Positions 1 to 15,154 are shown, counted from the first letter of the stretch. The stretch: DNA of 64,000 nt from Escallonia rubra (GCA_033065855.1 JAVXUO010003006.1:124001-188000), one strand, 5' to 3'. Notes: a model not told the origin generated them from the letters alone. Translations and numbers: made by a program.

Positions 1-872
1 GCTTGCCAAGAGTATCGTTTTTCCCTGTTCCTGGATACCATGAAAACGTTGCAAGCAACAGTATTTTTGACACACCAATATTCTGAGTGAATCCTTTGCA
101 AGGTATATATTTATATTTGTCGTTAAAACCTTTTAAGATAAGGAGCTTTGCAATGCATTAATACGAAAACCTACTTTCATGCTCAACCAGTGAACGCTCT
201 TAGCAATATTATAGATATGTTGAAACCGAAGCTTGGAGTTGCAAATGTACTTGCGATATCCAATTCAAGCAAGATTTGTTCCGACTCCAATTTCTACTTC
301 AGCGTCGGATGTAACTGCGGTTATGAGAAGAATACCGTTTGCCATAAAAAGGGACCATTGAATAATAGAATGAAAATAAAAAGGGACCCTTACAAATTAT
401 AGTTGCAATATTTTGACATCTCTATGTGTAGAACCATTGAATAATAGAATGAAAATAAAAAGGGACCCTTACAAATTATAGTTGCAATATTTGGCTTCTT
501 TAATATGCCTGCCAAGAATATAGCTTTTCTCCATTCCTGGATACAACGAAAATGTTGAAAGCAAAGGTAGATATTCATTTTTTTGACACACCAATATTCT
601 GAGTGAATCCGTTGCAAGGTATATATTTATATGTGTCACTAGAACCTTTTTAAGATAAGGAACTTCACACTACACTAATACGAAAACTACTTTCTTGCTC
701 AACCAGTGGATGCTCTTAGCAATATTACGAATATGTTGGAACGGAAGCGTGGAGTTGCAAATGTACTTGCGAGATCCATTTCAAACGGGGTTTGTAATGA
801 CACCAATTTCTACCTCAACGGAAAATGTAACTGCACTTATGAGAACATGACAGTTTGCCATATCACAAGGCT
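1..872 (+). repeat. Tandem duplication of intron-1 end plus exon 2 (unit about 0.5 kb)
   Basis: The sequence at 1-350 recurs at about 505-872: the stretch reading GCCAAGA...CCTGGATACNA...GAAA, the phrase CACACCAATATTCTGAGTG, and an exon 2. A shorter repeat (GACCATTGAATAATAGAATG and following bases, at 351-410 and 430-490) joins the units. The same intronic sequence stands before exon 2 of copy B (about 52310-52420), so it is family-specific intron DNA. Confidence 0.8.
191..349 (+). pseudogene. Extra exon 2 copy without a splice donor
   Basis: Starts after a CAG acceptor and reads VNALSNIIDMLKPKLGVANV and on to CGYEKNTVCHKK, matching the functional exon 2 (707-872) including the Cys pairs of the pre-LRR cap. 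The last bases and the GTAAGT donor are replaced by the joining repeat, so it cannot splice normally to exon 3. It is a by-product of the tandem duplication. Confidence 0.75.
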
Positions 873-3530
873 GTAAGTATCTTTGCTTATTCGGTTTTGG
901 TTACACAATGAAAGATCGTATGTAAAAGAATCTTCACCACTTGGTTCATGTCAAGTGCAAAGTTGAGAGAATGACAATGGTGAAGGTGCTGAACTACATA
1001 CACGAACAAATGGTTTCAGAACGATTAGGCGTCATTGCTAAAATTATTTCACCGTAAACACTTTTTAGCAACATATTTTTAGAACAATGTCCAAATAGTA
1101 ACAATATGTGCAAATAGCCCTTAACCTTACTTCTTGTGTGTCGCAGGACTTTGGAGAACACGGGTCTAACAGGGGTTATTTCCGAGCAAGTGGGAAATCT
1201 TACCTACTTGGAATGGCTGTAAGTTCTGATTAGTCTCTTCTCGTTGGTGGTGTTTGCTTGTAAAACGCCTTAGTTGGTGCAAACAGATGGCCAACAGAAA
1301 TTTACGTGTTTAAGGCTGAAAGTATCAACCAAGAAGATAAACGTCCCTTTCAACAGAGCACAGTAATTTTTGGTTGGCACGATAAATGTCCCTTTCAACC
1401 AATTTTTACTTTACCCAGTCTCCTTATCTCTTATGCTGGCCGTTGGATTGATCTTTGTTCGTTCATGTTCCTTCCCAGTGATCTATCCAACAATGAATTG
1501 CATGGGTCCATACCTGATTCGTTAGGGAACTTATCATCCCTACGAAGCTTGTAAGTTCTCGTTACTACTTTTACAGTGAATAGGCCAAAAAAAATTTGCT
1601 CGCAATCCGAGTCATAAAAAGAAAGTACAACATCTCCCCCTCCCTTACGTAGCGATAGCCGATGACCAATAAAGTTGGTTTATGGCATTTAATTAGTGAT
1701 GCTAGCAAAGTGTTATTAAGATTTGTTGTTAACAAAGTATTATTAAGATTTAACAATTATTGATGATTGCCATATGAAAATTGTAATTATGTACAATTTT
1801 GTAGCGGACATTATGTAGCGGACAGTGAAATTTACAATACTATCCCTCTATTTGCTTGTGAATCCCTTCGACTCATTCAATATCGTCAAGGTATTTTGGC
1901 CAAAATCATCGTCCGCTAGATAATGTAGCGGATGCCGGTTTCTTTTTTTCAAAAAAAAGAAGAAGTTAGATGTGATCTGTCCATCCGCTATGAATGGACG
2001 GCACGAACCAGATCTCGCAGGCAACTTATTTAAATTGTCAGCGCGAGCAATGGATCACGTTCCTTATTTATGGTCTTATTATTTTTTAGTAGATTCTTCG
2101 ATTCAATTCCACCAAGGATTAAATGTCGAGATAATGAAGTTATACGCTATCATCCGTTGTTTTGAGCCCTTGAGTTCTAATTTATAGTTATGTTTCCTTG
2201 CATTATCCCGTTTGACTAACCTTTACCCAAAACAAAAAAACGATCAGGCATCTCCATCAAAACCAACTCAGTGGACCTATACCAAAAAGTTTAGGGAGGT
2301 TGAATTCTCTAGAGCGACTGTAAGTATTCATCTAATACACAACTGTACTTGTGCGTTTACGCGAGTGAGCACAAAGAGGGAGAATTTGTATAGTTGGCTC
2401 AACTTATCTAAACTGATAATCTTCAAATCCCACTTGCAGCTACCTTTACCAGAATTTTCTCAACGACTCAATACCACCATCTCTGGGTTCAATGTCTTCT
2501 CTGGCATATCTGTAAGTTTCATTCATCTGCATTATTGAAATTAAAATGTTTCTTGAATCTTCATCAGCTAGGTAGCATTTGGGATGGCTTCTATAAAGGC
2601 CTTCCAGACATTGGCAGATCGTCTTCGGGAGTTAGTTTTTTGGAAGTCCCTAAAGCTAGCTAGTTTTCATGCATTTGGCTGTAATCTGCGTTCAAAGTTC
2701 GAGCACATGTGCTTTTACTAAAGGTGTTCATAATCACTTCTCTAGGCACACGGAAGCTCACCAGAAGAAAGTATAACCCTACTGTATAAGCAGAGCAGGA
2801 ACGGATTCAGAAAGTCTAATCAAGAGTACCGAAAAGTGATAAAAAGTTTGACGACTAGTATAAAACAATTGGGAAGTTTCAAGTTTACATAAAACATGAT
2901 TTATTTAATCGTATAAGTTCACTATTTATACTGATTTATTAACTCGGTAAGATTAGTCACTATTTATACTGATTTATTAACTCGGTAAGATTATTTACCC
3001 AATTTTTAGTTATGTTTCCTCTAAAAGGGATTAAAGGAAGCTGCTCCAACCAATTTTTACTTTATCAAGTGTCCTTATGTCTTATGCTGACCGTTGGATT
3101 GATCTTTGTTCATTCATGTGTCCTTCCCAGCGATCTATCCAACAATGAATTGCAAGGCCCCATACCTGCCTCGTTAGGGGACTTATCATCCCTACAAAAT
3201 TTGTAAGTTCTCGTTACTACTTTTAAAGTGACTCGGCCAAAAAAATTTTGCTCGCAATCCGAGTCGTAGGAAGAAATTACAATATCTCCCTCTCCCTTAT
3301 ATAAAAATAGCCAATGACCAATAAAGTTGGTTTATGGCATTTAATTAGTGATGCTAACAAAGTATTGTTAATATTTGTTGCTAAAAGTTTTAAGAATATA
3401 TCATTGACCATATTTAGCAATTATTGATGACTGCTATCTAAAAATTGCAGTTATGACCCTGTAACCCCTGTTACAGCCGAAATATATCATTGACAATTAT
3501 TATACTATCCAAACTCTCTAATGTTAGACA

Positions 3531-3585
<55 letters not shown>

Positions 3586-6500
3586 TCGAAACTGAGAGAA
3601 TGTAACATTCTCTTTCCTACTTGGCATACCTCTCTTTAGGCCATTTGACATTAAACCAATCATATAAATTTTATTTTTCTTTTTCTTCCACGTCAGCATG
3701 TCTCACTTAAAAACGAATCTCTCTTTCTATAAATTTTAAATTTATATTTCATTGTAATTAATAACTTATTCAAATATTGAAACTTTTCAATATATTACAC
3801 AACTCTAATTTGTTTTCACAATCTAACAAAATTAGTCTCCTTCCTTTTACATTATTATAAGTCATATAAAATATTTTATATATGTCTCCATATAAGTTTA
3901 ATTATCTCTCATATTATATTTTTTCTTATGTCGCATAACTTTTTATACTGTTCTAGGTGAGTTTTATTTTTATTATTTATTATTAAAAATCTCAATACAT
4001 GGGTTCTTAACATTATTATTAAAAATGATAAAAAAAAACTAGTTGAAAATAACATTATTTGTTATTTGTATTGGACGTATAAGTATGAGCTTTTAGATTC
4101 CACCAAGGACTAAATGTCGAGATAATGAAGTTATACACTATCATCCGTTTTCTTGAGCCCTTGAGTTCTAAATTATAGTTATATTTCCTTGCATTGTCCG
4201 ATTTTATTAACCTTCACTCATGACAAAAACTATCAGATATCTCTATGAAAACCAACTCACTGGACCTATACCAGAAAGTTTAGGGAGGTTGAAATCTCTA
4301 AAGACACTGTAAGTATTCATCTAATACACAATCATCCTTGTGCGTTTATGTGAGTGAGCACAAGACGAAGATTTTTTATAGTTGGCTCAACTTATCTAAA
4401 CTGATAATCTTCATATCCCACTTGCAGCTACCTTTACCAGAATTTTCTCGAGGGCTCGATACCACCATCTCTGGGTTCAATGTCTTCTCTGGCATATTTG
4501 TAAGTTTCATTCGTCTAAATTATTGAAATTTAAATGTTTCTTGAATCTTCATCAGCTAGGTAGCATTTGGGATGGTTTCTTGAATCACTTCTTGGCCCAA
4601 GGAAGCCTACGGGAAGAAAGTAGAACCTACTGTATAAGCAGTCTAGAAAGTCCAATCGAGAGTACCAAAAAATGATAAAAAAGTTAATGACTAGTATAAA
4701 ACAATTTGGAAAGTTCAAGTTCGCATAAAACATGATTTATTTAATGGTATAAGTTTACTATTCACAATGATTTATTTAACTCGGTAAGGTTACTCAATAA
4801 CAAATTATTAATATTGCATTAGAAGAAACTTATATGTACTTGTATGTATATATGTATTACTAGTGTGATTATTAATTATACGAGGACATGTATATACATA
4901 AGCTAACATACTATAAGAACTTAAACTAAAAAATTAAAAAAAAGAACTGACTTTGATCTATTCATGTCTCTTTGTAATCTGGAGATTCAAACTTCAAAGA
5001 CTGAAGATAAAGCAAGTGAAAGAAAAAAAAGGATACGACGGACAGTGTCCCAAAAAGTTAAAAACACAACAAAAAAAATAACACTAATATGTTAATGTGA
5101 CAATATAATGGTATTTGTGTAAATATTTTAAATATAATTTTTCATTACTTTAAAAACTAAAAAAGAAAAATTTTGGGGGATGGCCATCCGGACCCCACAC
5201 CCTTTCATGCGGTTGGTATGCCTTTGTGTATGGGGTCGTTGAATATACTAGAAAAAGTAACCTTCTCACCCTTTGCATGCCTACTTCTATGTCCTTATGT
5301 TGGAATGGTCTTAAATGATTCGGGACTGTGTAAAATTTACTCGAAATAAGTTTACAGGATACCTTTTTCTAGGAAGGTCTTTAGAGTTTATTGGGATGAA
5401 GAATTCTAAAATATTAGAAAGTTTAGAATTCTTACAATTTAAAATCCCTATGTTTTTAAATCTCATCTCAAAATTTGTAAAGTTTGACAACTTTTACTAT
5501 TGTACAACAATAATTGGTTATGAAATAATAAATTATGAATAGATCGTTGAAACAAAACATGAAAAATAAATGACTAGAATTAAAAAAGAAGGAGGAAGCA
5601 AGTGATGAACGGTTAGATCCGTAAAAGACATGTGCCACAAAAAAAGACTTTGAATTCAAGAAGGTAGTTTTTCTGTTGATTTGACAAATATAGAGTGGTT
5701 AATTAAACTAGGATTTTTGCCGCCTCAAATCCTTTTTTCAAGTGCCTTTTAGAATTTTGTAAATTATCTTTTCAATGTAACTTCAAATTCCTAGCCAAAT
5801 TAAACTTTTCAGTTATATTATCTCGCCCGAACACATTAAAAGTTTTGCAAGCCCTCTTGGGCAGACCTCTAATCTACTTGTACAGAGCACTTACTTCTCA
5901 CTTCTCATCTTCATTTGCGCTTCGAATTTTGTCTATTTTTTCTGCAGGTCAATTGGCTATAACTCTTTGTCTGGTCAAATTCCTGAAGAGTTGGGCAACC
6001 TATCTAAGTTAACATATTTGTAAGTAAATTTTTTTTTTTTTGGGTCTCCTTAATATCTAAATTTGAGTAACAGGATTGCTTGTTTTTACACTTTGTATGC
6101 ATTTTCACACTCATTTTTGTCGCAACGTCAATGAAAAAAGAAATTTTTAATTTTTTTTTAACAACGAGGGCATAAAAAAAACATATTACATTATGCAAAT
6201 AGACATTTTTCTCGCAAGTAACTCGGCTAATTGCTAACCCCAAGCGGTGGTAGAGTGGCAAAGGGCCTTGAGGAATGACCTCAAGGTCCCGAATCCCCCC
6301 ATGTCAACAAGCCATATGAATTGCAGTTCTGGTTCTAACTAAAAAAAAACTCGGCTAACTGCTGGTTTGGGTTAAAAGATAAAACCTGACCATCATTTGG
6401 ACTTCCATTTCACTCTGTGAAAAAAGCATATTACATTATGAAAATAGACACAGTCCCCAAACCACGTGTTATTTGGTCAGTTAATCCCTTTGTTCAAAAC

Positions 6501-9500
6501 TGCCAGATGGGCATAAAAGTGCCTGATGAGTATACACTGTTTCATCAAAGCATAAAAGTGCCTGATGAGCTCGTGCCTGTGTATTAGGACTTGTGATGGT
6601 AGCCATTACTGCCTAATGTGTTGGCAGCATGATTTTTTTTGCTGAACTCGCAAGGGAAATCTAAAAAGTTCAATAGCATCATTCACTTTTTGTGCAGTGA
6701 GTTTGAATCAGAACGTAAACTCTTCTTCTCCAATCGAGCATTTAGTTCTTAGCACTTGCATTTTACGGGGTTGTGAAATGAAAACAAACTCTGTTGTTCA
6801 TTGTGTGTCGAATTTGCCCTAGATCTTGGTTAAATTACAATATACTTGACAAAAAAAGAGGAAAGTTTGTACCCACGAATCGAATTTAATGCTCATTTTC
6901 TTCTCTTTCCAAATGAAAGGAGCATAGAAGAGAATCAACTTTCTGGTCCGCTTCCAGAAGAACTTGGAAGATTGAAGCAGCTTACATATTTGTAAGTTCT
7001 TCAAAAGAACGTCTGCAAGTAGCAATATCAACCCAGGATGGAAGTAGATTGATACGTTCATTGAACAATTGTTGTTGTTTTGCAGCTGGGCGCACTCAAA
7101 TCATCTAAACGGGAAAATGCCCAAGAGTTATGGCCAGCTCACGAACCTTGTCGTGTTGTAAGTGCTACTTTCATCTGGGTTACTTTTTGCATTACTGCGT
7201 ATCTATTGTTGAAGGTGTTTCATTGGTAATTGCAGTGTCATAGGTGCGAACTACATTAGCGGTCGGATTCCTGGATATATAAGCAACTGGAAGAACATTA
7301 CTCGTCTGTAAGATGGAAATCAGCTTTCTTTTGCACACGTGAAGTAGGCAAAGTCTTACTCTACATGTCTTTCTTGCGTTTCTAAGATACTCGAGCATAT
7401 ATGTGTACAGTTTTGAAATGAAATACAAGTTCTGTCTACCTAATCTACCATTCTTCCGTACATTCAAATGAAACTCTGTGGTAACATAGGCCTACGAGAT
7501 TATGATTTATGAAGATTAATGTATATATGAATATACTAGGTATATACGGGTAATGAATATACTAGGTATATACGGGTATCTTTGGAAAGGAAAATAAGCC
7601 CATCCAATTAGTTACGCATAGTGCAGATCTATGCCTAGAAGGATTATGACCAGTGCTTGGTACGAGCCGCAAGCTAGTTGTGATAATCATCCTAATCAAG
7701 TTCTAAGGAAGCGATTACAGAGTTAAATTTAATCGCGATTTGAGTTAAAGGAATATATAAATCATCCAAGTAACCCTCCAAAAGACGCTTGAAATGTAAT
7801 TCTGAGAACAGGGATTTCTTAGCCAATGTATAATTTTGAGTGACAATTTGCTGAAGATCGAGAGGAGAACGAGTTTTTCCATCGATCAAGGCCAGGGGAT
7901 ATGATAATGTCATATGGCTTGATATTATTATTGCTCAATATTTCTAGCTCAAAAAAGTTTGCACTGATTACAGGAGTTTCGAGGGAAATAATTTTGAAGG
8001 ACCTATTCCTCGAGAGGTTTTTAAGTTCCCATACCTAAATCATTTGTGAGTGCAGTATTTCATTTTCTTTTACCCCTGGTTTAGGTAACTAACTAATGCT
8101 CATTCACACGGACATACAGCATGCATGCTGTAAACTTGTGATGCTGAGTCTCCATGTGACACAGTTTCTTGTTTCAGGGCTATTAGTGACAGCTTCAACA
8201 TCACATTCCCCGTACATGCAGACTTGCCCTCAATACTTACCCTGTGAGTGGTTGATTGCATGTTACCCTGCTATCTCTTGCTGATGCCAATTAAAGTTAA
8301 AAAATGACAGTACATTTGCCAATAGGTTGCATCATGTTTTTTTCTGTGTAATTTCCTCGTGAGAATGCAAACAAGCAAGTTTTACAAACCTTTGCTAACA
8401 ACCTGATATCTCACCCTGCCATATGTTATTAAGTAATAGATGCTCAACTGTTAGATTATTAGAGGGTCTCACTTCTTGAGATGTTTATACAGGATTATGA
8501 GGAATTGCGCAATCACAGGTCGAATCCCCGAATACATCGGTAAAATGTCAGGGCTAATTAAGGCGTCTGTAAGCTCCTTTTCCTGTAGTATCTCACTCCC
8601 CCGCAAATTTTGTTGGTCCTATGTGGCGTGTATTATTTTCTACCATATGTCCTGTATATGTTGTGGAGCATGAAGAGCAAGATTTCAATTAACTCGTGTT
8701 TGCAACAAGGATCCTCCTGCTATAGTTCTTTCACCAGTGACTTCCCTCTGTATCTATGTTGCACTATTGTCCTTAATATTATAATGAGTATCAAGGCCTG
8801 ATTATAAACATTGTGACTGCACGTCTAAACATTGTTCATCTTTATTATTAGGCTCCAAGCACAACCCATTTCCTCCTCCAAGACCAGACCATTAATATTC
8901 TTGATTTTCTCTGCACATCTAGACAGGATATAGGCCTCCCACTGGTTGTTCAACACAATTTGCTACACTTGTTGAGTACTTAGTGATATGAAAAAATATG
9001 TACTCCCTCTCCTCTCTTCTGAATATATCGATGGCTTTTGAGTTTTTTTTACTAAAGCTGAAGTTGTGTTGTACTGTTGAAAATTGCCAATAACAAAGCC
9101 ACTAAGCAAGGTGGAGACTCTGTAGAACATGGTGCATCCTGAACAAACAGCGTATGCAATGTCTCGTTGGAGGAAATATTAGGCTTATTTTCTACCAAGA
9201 ATGATTAAACTATATTAATTTTGTCAGTAGGTTGAGGGGGAAGTGAGTGGGCTGCTGCATGGTAAACGGAACCAAATTAACACTTTGGAGTTTGAATGGT
9301 CGATTAGTAGCCTTTTCAGCTATCAGTTGATCTTTAAAACACTGTCGTTATAACCCCAGAGAACTGTTACACGTTAGGTGACTCTCTGTCACACTTAAAT
9401 GACTGTCCTTGGAATGAATGGTCACTATATTTGCGCCAAAATAGAATTTCCACTGGGTTGTGAAATTCAGGCATGTAGGACTCCATTGTCAAAGCCAGCA

Positions 9501-12500
9501 TAAGACTTGTTACCAGGTCTTTGGGTTTATTCTAGCATTTGTTAGGAAAGGATGTGCCACTCGGCTTTGCAGTGTGATAAATATAGTGCAAATTACACTA
9601 TTACATTATGAAAAACAGGGCCGGGAAGCGGAAAGAATTGAACTCAATGCCTTACTGAACCAGAGCTCTACCACCATGTTAAGTTGTCACTTTTCATAAC
9701 GTGAAAGCCCACTTGTGTGCGGGAAAAAATAAATCAAGGCGCACCACCACAAAGTGCACATTGAAATTGAATCAGAGTGCGTATAATACTAATATAACGG
9801 GAGACCAATATAATTGAATAAAATCCAAATTAAGACCTTATCCAACTAGAGCTCTTTTAGTATGTTAAGTTACTATTTGCTCTACAAGGTTTAGTTACAG
9901 TTTGCCCAGTACATGTGGCTTTTGCTTATCTTTTAATTTCTTACTCAATGGGGAAAAAGGAAAAAAAAAGGGGCGAGGCTCAATACATATATATACATGC
10001 TTTGTGAGTTCAATAGTAAAGTTGGTGATTGGGCCAACGCCTTAGAGGATGAAGAATGTCCCACAGCTGAAGCGGTACCATCGGCCTCTCTGTGTTTACT
10101 GACTTGGCTAAAAATCCTTAAGCGTTACTCCGTGTTATGCTACGTCTGTTGGTGGGAACAACTTAAGGCTCGACCATTAAATTTTTGCCTACATCGACAT
10201 CTTATTATTTCTTCCTTAACTCGTTAAATTTTTCCTGCGCTATACCATTTTTATTGTACTTACTAGCGTCTGCTTTAATTCTGTTTTCCATTAAAGATGC
10301 TCCTGTTTTGCATGCCTTTTTTATATGTTCTGAACTTTCCAAAATTCTCCCCGAGCTCCCCGTCCCCTTCTTTCTGCCTTTCTCCAAAGGGGAAGAGATT
10401 TGATCATTATTGAAAAAAAAAAAAAACTTTCAATAATCAAATTTACAGTAAATTAAATATATCTCGTGCATGTAATGCAGTGACTTGAGTTTTAATAACT
10501 TAACGGGTGGAATTCCTTCGTCGCTTAGCCGACTAATGCTAGATAACATGTAAGTTAGTTCTTTATTTATATTCCCTTGGCATTTCGTTTAAGTCAAATC
10601 TAGTTTTTGTTCAACAAGCTGAAGTTCATCAGCCTTTACGTTTACACCTCAGGCTTCTTGCAAATAATATGCTAAGCGGATCGATCCCTCATTGGGTCCA
10701 AAACGTCTCCAAAAAAGCGTAAGTGTTGTTTATTGAGTTTCCATTTATGTACATTCTTTGCGGGTTCTTTGAGTCAAAAAACACCAACAATTTAGCTATT
10801 GCGTATTGAGGTTTGAGAATAAGTCGTTGGATGTTTGTCTCAGTTAAGGGTAGTCTCCCTTATGTTCATTATTTACCTTTCCATTCTCTGCAGTTATTAC
10901 TGTAACCTTAATTGTTTAGTAATAACTGCACAAATGCATTTCTAATGTGCTAGCTCTATCTTCAGTTTGAGCCAACACTGTATAGATGCATTAAGTTTCC
11001 AGTTTGTGGTATGTTGATGCTAAATCCTTTGAGGTGCCTTTGCGCCTGTTACCTTTTGCTGTTTTAGTTTGTTTGGTTTGCTTAATCATCAACCAAAAAT
11101 TAACATTCTTTTTTTCAGATATATGGACATAGGATAACTCAGATCTGTAACAGTAGGGCATATCATTAACCCTTGGAACAGCAATGTATGGCTTCATATC
11201 TGAAGTCCAGTCTCTGATAACGTTTTATTCGCAAATTATTGATTATATCTCACTTTGATTGTCAACATGCAATATTTTCTCTGTATCTGACCTGGAAAAT
11301 GCATACAGCTTAGTTGCTGCAAGAACTGCAAAAATTTCATTAAGTGAGCCATCGGTATCCATTTTTTTCGGAGGCATGAAACTTTTTCCTTTAGCAAAGT
11401 ATAGTGCTTAGATGTGCAGATGCTATGGTAATTTTCTCGTTACTTTGTTATGGAGTAGATCAAGCAGCTAACAATTTTGTGTCATACTACCAATAAGTTG
11501 CCATCTTTCATTCTTATTGAAAAATATACTGGTGGTTCTGATATTCCAAGCAGGTAAAGTAAGTTTATTATTCCAGTATATTACTAAGCCGCTATATCAC
11601 TTCTTGCTGTGAATGTCTACTGTGCAGGGATTTTTCCTACAACAAATTTACCGAAGCGAACTTCACAAAACCAAGCAATCTAGAACTGTAAGGAACTGCT
11701 TCTATCATTTTCTCTCCTAGATTAGTCCTGTTGCCTTTCGGAATTCACTTGTGAGAATTTTTCCATTCTTACAGGAATTTATTTGAATGCTGCACAGCCG
11801 ATACTCCAAATATGTATGTCTACGTCTTGCCTATCTAAAACTTTGAAGAGTGATGAATAATCTCTTTCATTTTCTTACCTTTTGAGACATTCTCTAGGCC
11901 TCCTGAACTGAAGATAGTGGAACAATGTCGTGACAAGTCACTTCGTAAGCTTACTAAACCTATTTTGCTTAAGGAGTTTGATAATATTTCTGAGTCAGTT
12001 GTTCGTTTCCATGAAGCTACTGCAATAATTTCGTTTCATAATAACATGCAATTATTGTAATATATGGTTGAGCTACTTAGATGGAAATGTTATTGACGGG
12101 CTTGTCAGGCCAATCTACGATATACCATGAGTTTGTAATAACGATGGTTCATTGTAGTGCTTCTAGACAATGTTGACTTGGCATAGAGTTATTGGGACAT
12201 CCCTCACGGGGTCACTTTCTCCTCTTTTTTGAAGTTTTCTTAGCAGCCAGCAATATTCACAGGGGTCATGCTTAAACAGATTTATGCTCGGTACTTGATT
12301 CAAGAAATCTTTTGAATCGAAGTATTGTAGTTGGCCATTTTGGGGAAAACTTATGCCTAAGACCCTTTTTGTCCTCCTTTTTTGGGTTGGCTGGGGGTGG
12401 TTGGAGTTAATCTTTTACTTGTGAGTACAATTTCCTCGTACACTAACGCAGTATTATGAAAGGAATTCAGATGCTTCTAAACCCATTTCTCAATCCATAA

Positions 12501-15105
12501 TTCCATATTAAATACTTTTTAGCTGTTCGCTGTGTTCATCTTCTTCCAGAAACAGGAATGTCGGTTTATATATTACATTGTAGAGAACTAGAAAACTATG
12601 TAATCTAAATGTTACGAGCACAAATGAATAAATCGGGAATAAACAACTGTGCTCCGCTTTTCTCACTGCAGATCTTTAGTGACAAAAACATGAATTAAGT
12701 GATAAAAGGAGGAGCAAGGTTACCATTTCCGCAGTTACATATTGTTCTCGAATCTAGAATAGTCTTTTCCTTGCCTTTTTCCATGTTCTAATTTCTATTA
12801 CCTTTTAATTGAGAATGCGAATATTCATGCAAAAGTGAGTGTTAGTGGTATTGATACTCATCTTTCTTGCAGACGATTCGTTGTATATAAATTGTGGAGG
12901 GGAACCCGCATCTCTCAATGGGAGCAACTATGTTGCAGACAATGAAACAAATTCTTACAATGTTAGTTCAGAAAGTAACTGGGCTTACAGTTGTTCTGGA
13001 ACCTTCATGTCCGAAAATACCAATTCCAGTGATTACCTGAAGAACATAACTTGTGAAATCTCTAATGATGTATATGCAACAGCTCGTATTTGTCCTGTCT
13101 CTCTTAAGTATTATGGATTTTGTCTACGTCAAGGCAACTACACGGTGACACTTCATTTTGCTGAGATAGTTTATTCCGAGGGTGAAGATCATAGCATCTT
13201 AGGTGAACGTGTATTTGACATCTATATTCAGGTAATGGTTTCATTTTTGTCCTAGTGCCGTTCCGGCCACTATTGCAAACACTTTTAAGGAACTCTTGTC
13301 CAGGATAAGAGAGTGCAAACAAATTTCAACCCCAAAAACGCGAGAGGCGGTGCAAAGAAAGATTTCACAATTACACTGCTTTGGTGAAAGAAGATCTTAC
13401 GTTGCGTATCCACCTTTACTGGGCTGGCAAAGGATCTTTGTTCACCCCACCTGGTACCAATGGACCCCTAATATCAGCTATATCAGTCACATCTGGTATG
13501 AAGTCTCCCCAGTATCAATTTATAGGTTCAATTTTATGTATGGTTTTCATGTTGATGGAGTACGGTAATAATTTGATCTGCTCCTATCAATTTTGATTAA
13601 CCTCAGAACGCAAAGGTCACAATGGGGGCAAGCTATCAGCACCTCACATAACATTGATTGCAGTAGCCTCGGTTATCTTCAGTTTGTTTGTTATTCTACT
13701 GTGTTTATCGCATATGGGTTGGCTTGAACGCGAAAGGTTTCCTGACGAAGGTGAGAACAAACACTGAACAACTTAATGTTGGACAACCCTACCGCCGAAC
13801 AAAACCGTCACAAACCCCAAAACCCCCCATGCGCTTTAATGATTTGATGATTTTCTGGGAAATGACATGTAAACCTTTGGTGTTGGTCTTGGAACAGAAA
13901 AGCGCATCGAGCTCCCAAATGGTCCTGTTTCCGTCGGGCAGATAATTGATGCTACTAATAATTTCAACTCCAAGATGGAGATAGGCAGAGGAGGTTTTGG
14001 CACAGTCTATAAGGTTATACATGTTTTCCTTCGACCCACCCCTCCATGTACTCTTTTTTTTTAAATGATTTTAGAATTACAAGTTATATGGTCCGTCAGT
14101 ACGGGGATTCGAACCTGGGACCTTGAGCCCCCCTCCTCCCTCCACCCACCATGTATATGCATGCACATGTATATCTATACTCTATATAAAGAAAATATTC
14201 ATTTTGGTGTAGCACCTCTTACTAGCTCTTTAGTACAGTATGATTTATCATTAAAAACTTTGTAGGGTTAAATGGCCCGATTTTTTTAAACAAACCTCTA
14301 CATAATTCGATCAGTTTATTTATATAGTAAGCTTCACCTGTAACTATTAATACCTTAAAAGCACTTATAGTAGCAAATCTCGTAAAAATAAACGACGAAA
14401 ATCATGTATGGAAATTAAAGATTAATGCTTTATAGAGAAAAATTTAAGCTTTTCTTAGCGTATTTTTCCTTTGTTAACCCTTTTACTTACCCGAACCATT
14501 ATCCTATTTGTTTTTGTGTTCCTTTTTTTTCCCCTACCCCTACTTATTAATATTTACTGTGGTTTATTATAAAGAACTTGTAGGTATAATTTGTCCAATT
14601 TCTATAAACTTTACAAAACTAGAAAACCAATTCTATAGTTTCTAAAGCTCTATTTAATCTATATATGCGTACATATTAGAGCTTAACTTTGATTATTAAC
14701 ACTTCAAAATCACTTTCGAATAGCAAAATATATACTCAACAAAGTAAGACGCATTAAATCATGAATAACACCTTTAAAGCACTTAAAAGAAACAAAACAA
14801 TATATCTTAATTGTAAACTACAAAAAACATGGATAAAAATCAAAGATTAATACTTCAAAAATTAAAAACTAAGATTTTCTTAGCCTTTCTTTCTTTTCCT
14901 TTTTTTTTTTTTTTTACCCCATTTGCTTATGCGAAACATCCCCTTACTTCGTATGTGTTCTTTTCTTTTCAACACTTAATTACTTCTTAATATCTACTAT
15001 AACTTATTGTTTTTTTAATTTGTAGGTACAATTTGTCGAATATTTGTAAATCTTATAAAACAAGGAAACCAATTTTGCATCTTCTAAATCTTTGCCCATT
15101 TTATG

Positions 15106-15154
<49 letters not shown>

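Noticed and set aside
14099..14130. Possible tRNA gene on the minus strand
   Set aside because: Only the B box and flanking bases fit; no acceptor stem or anticodon arm is apparent, so a SINE remnant is more likely.
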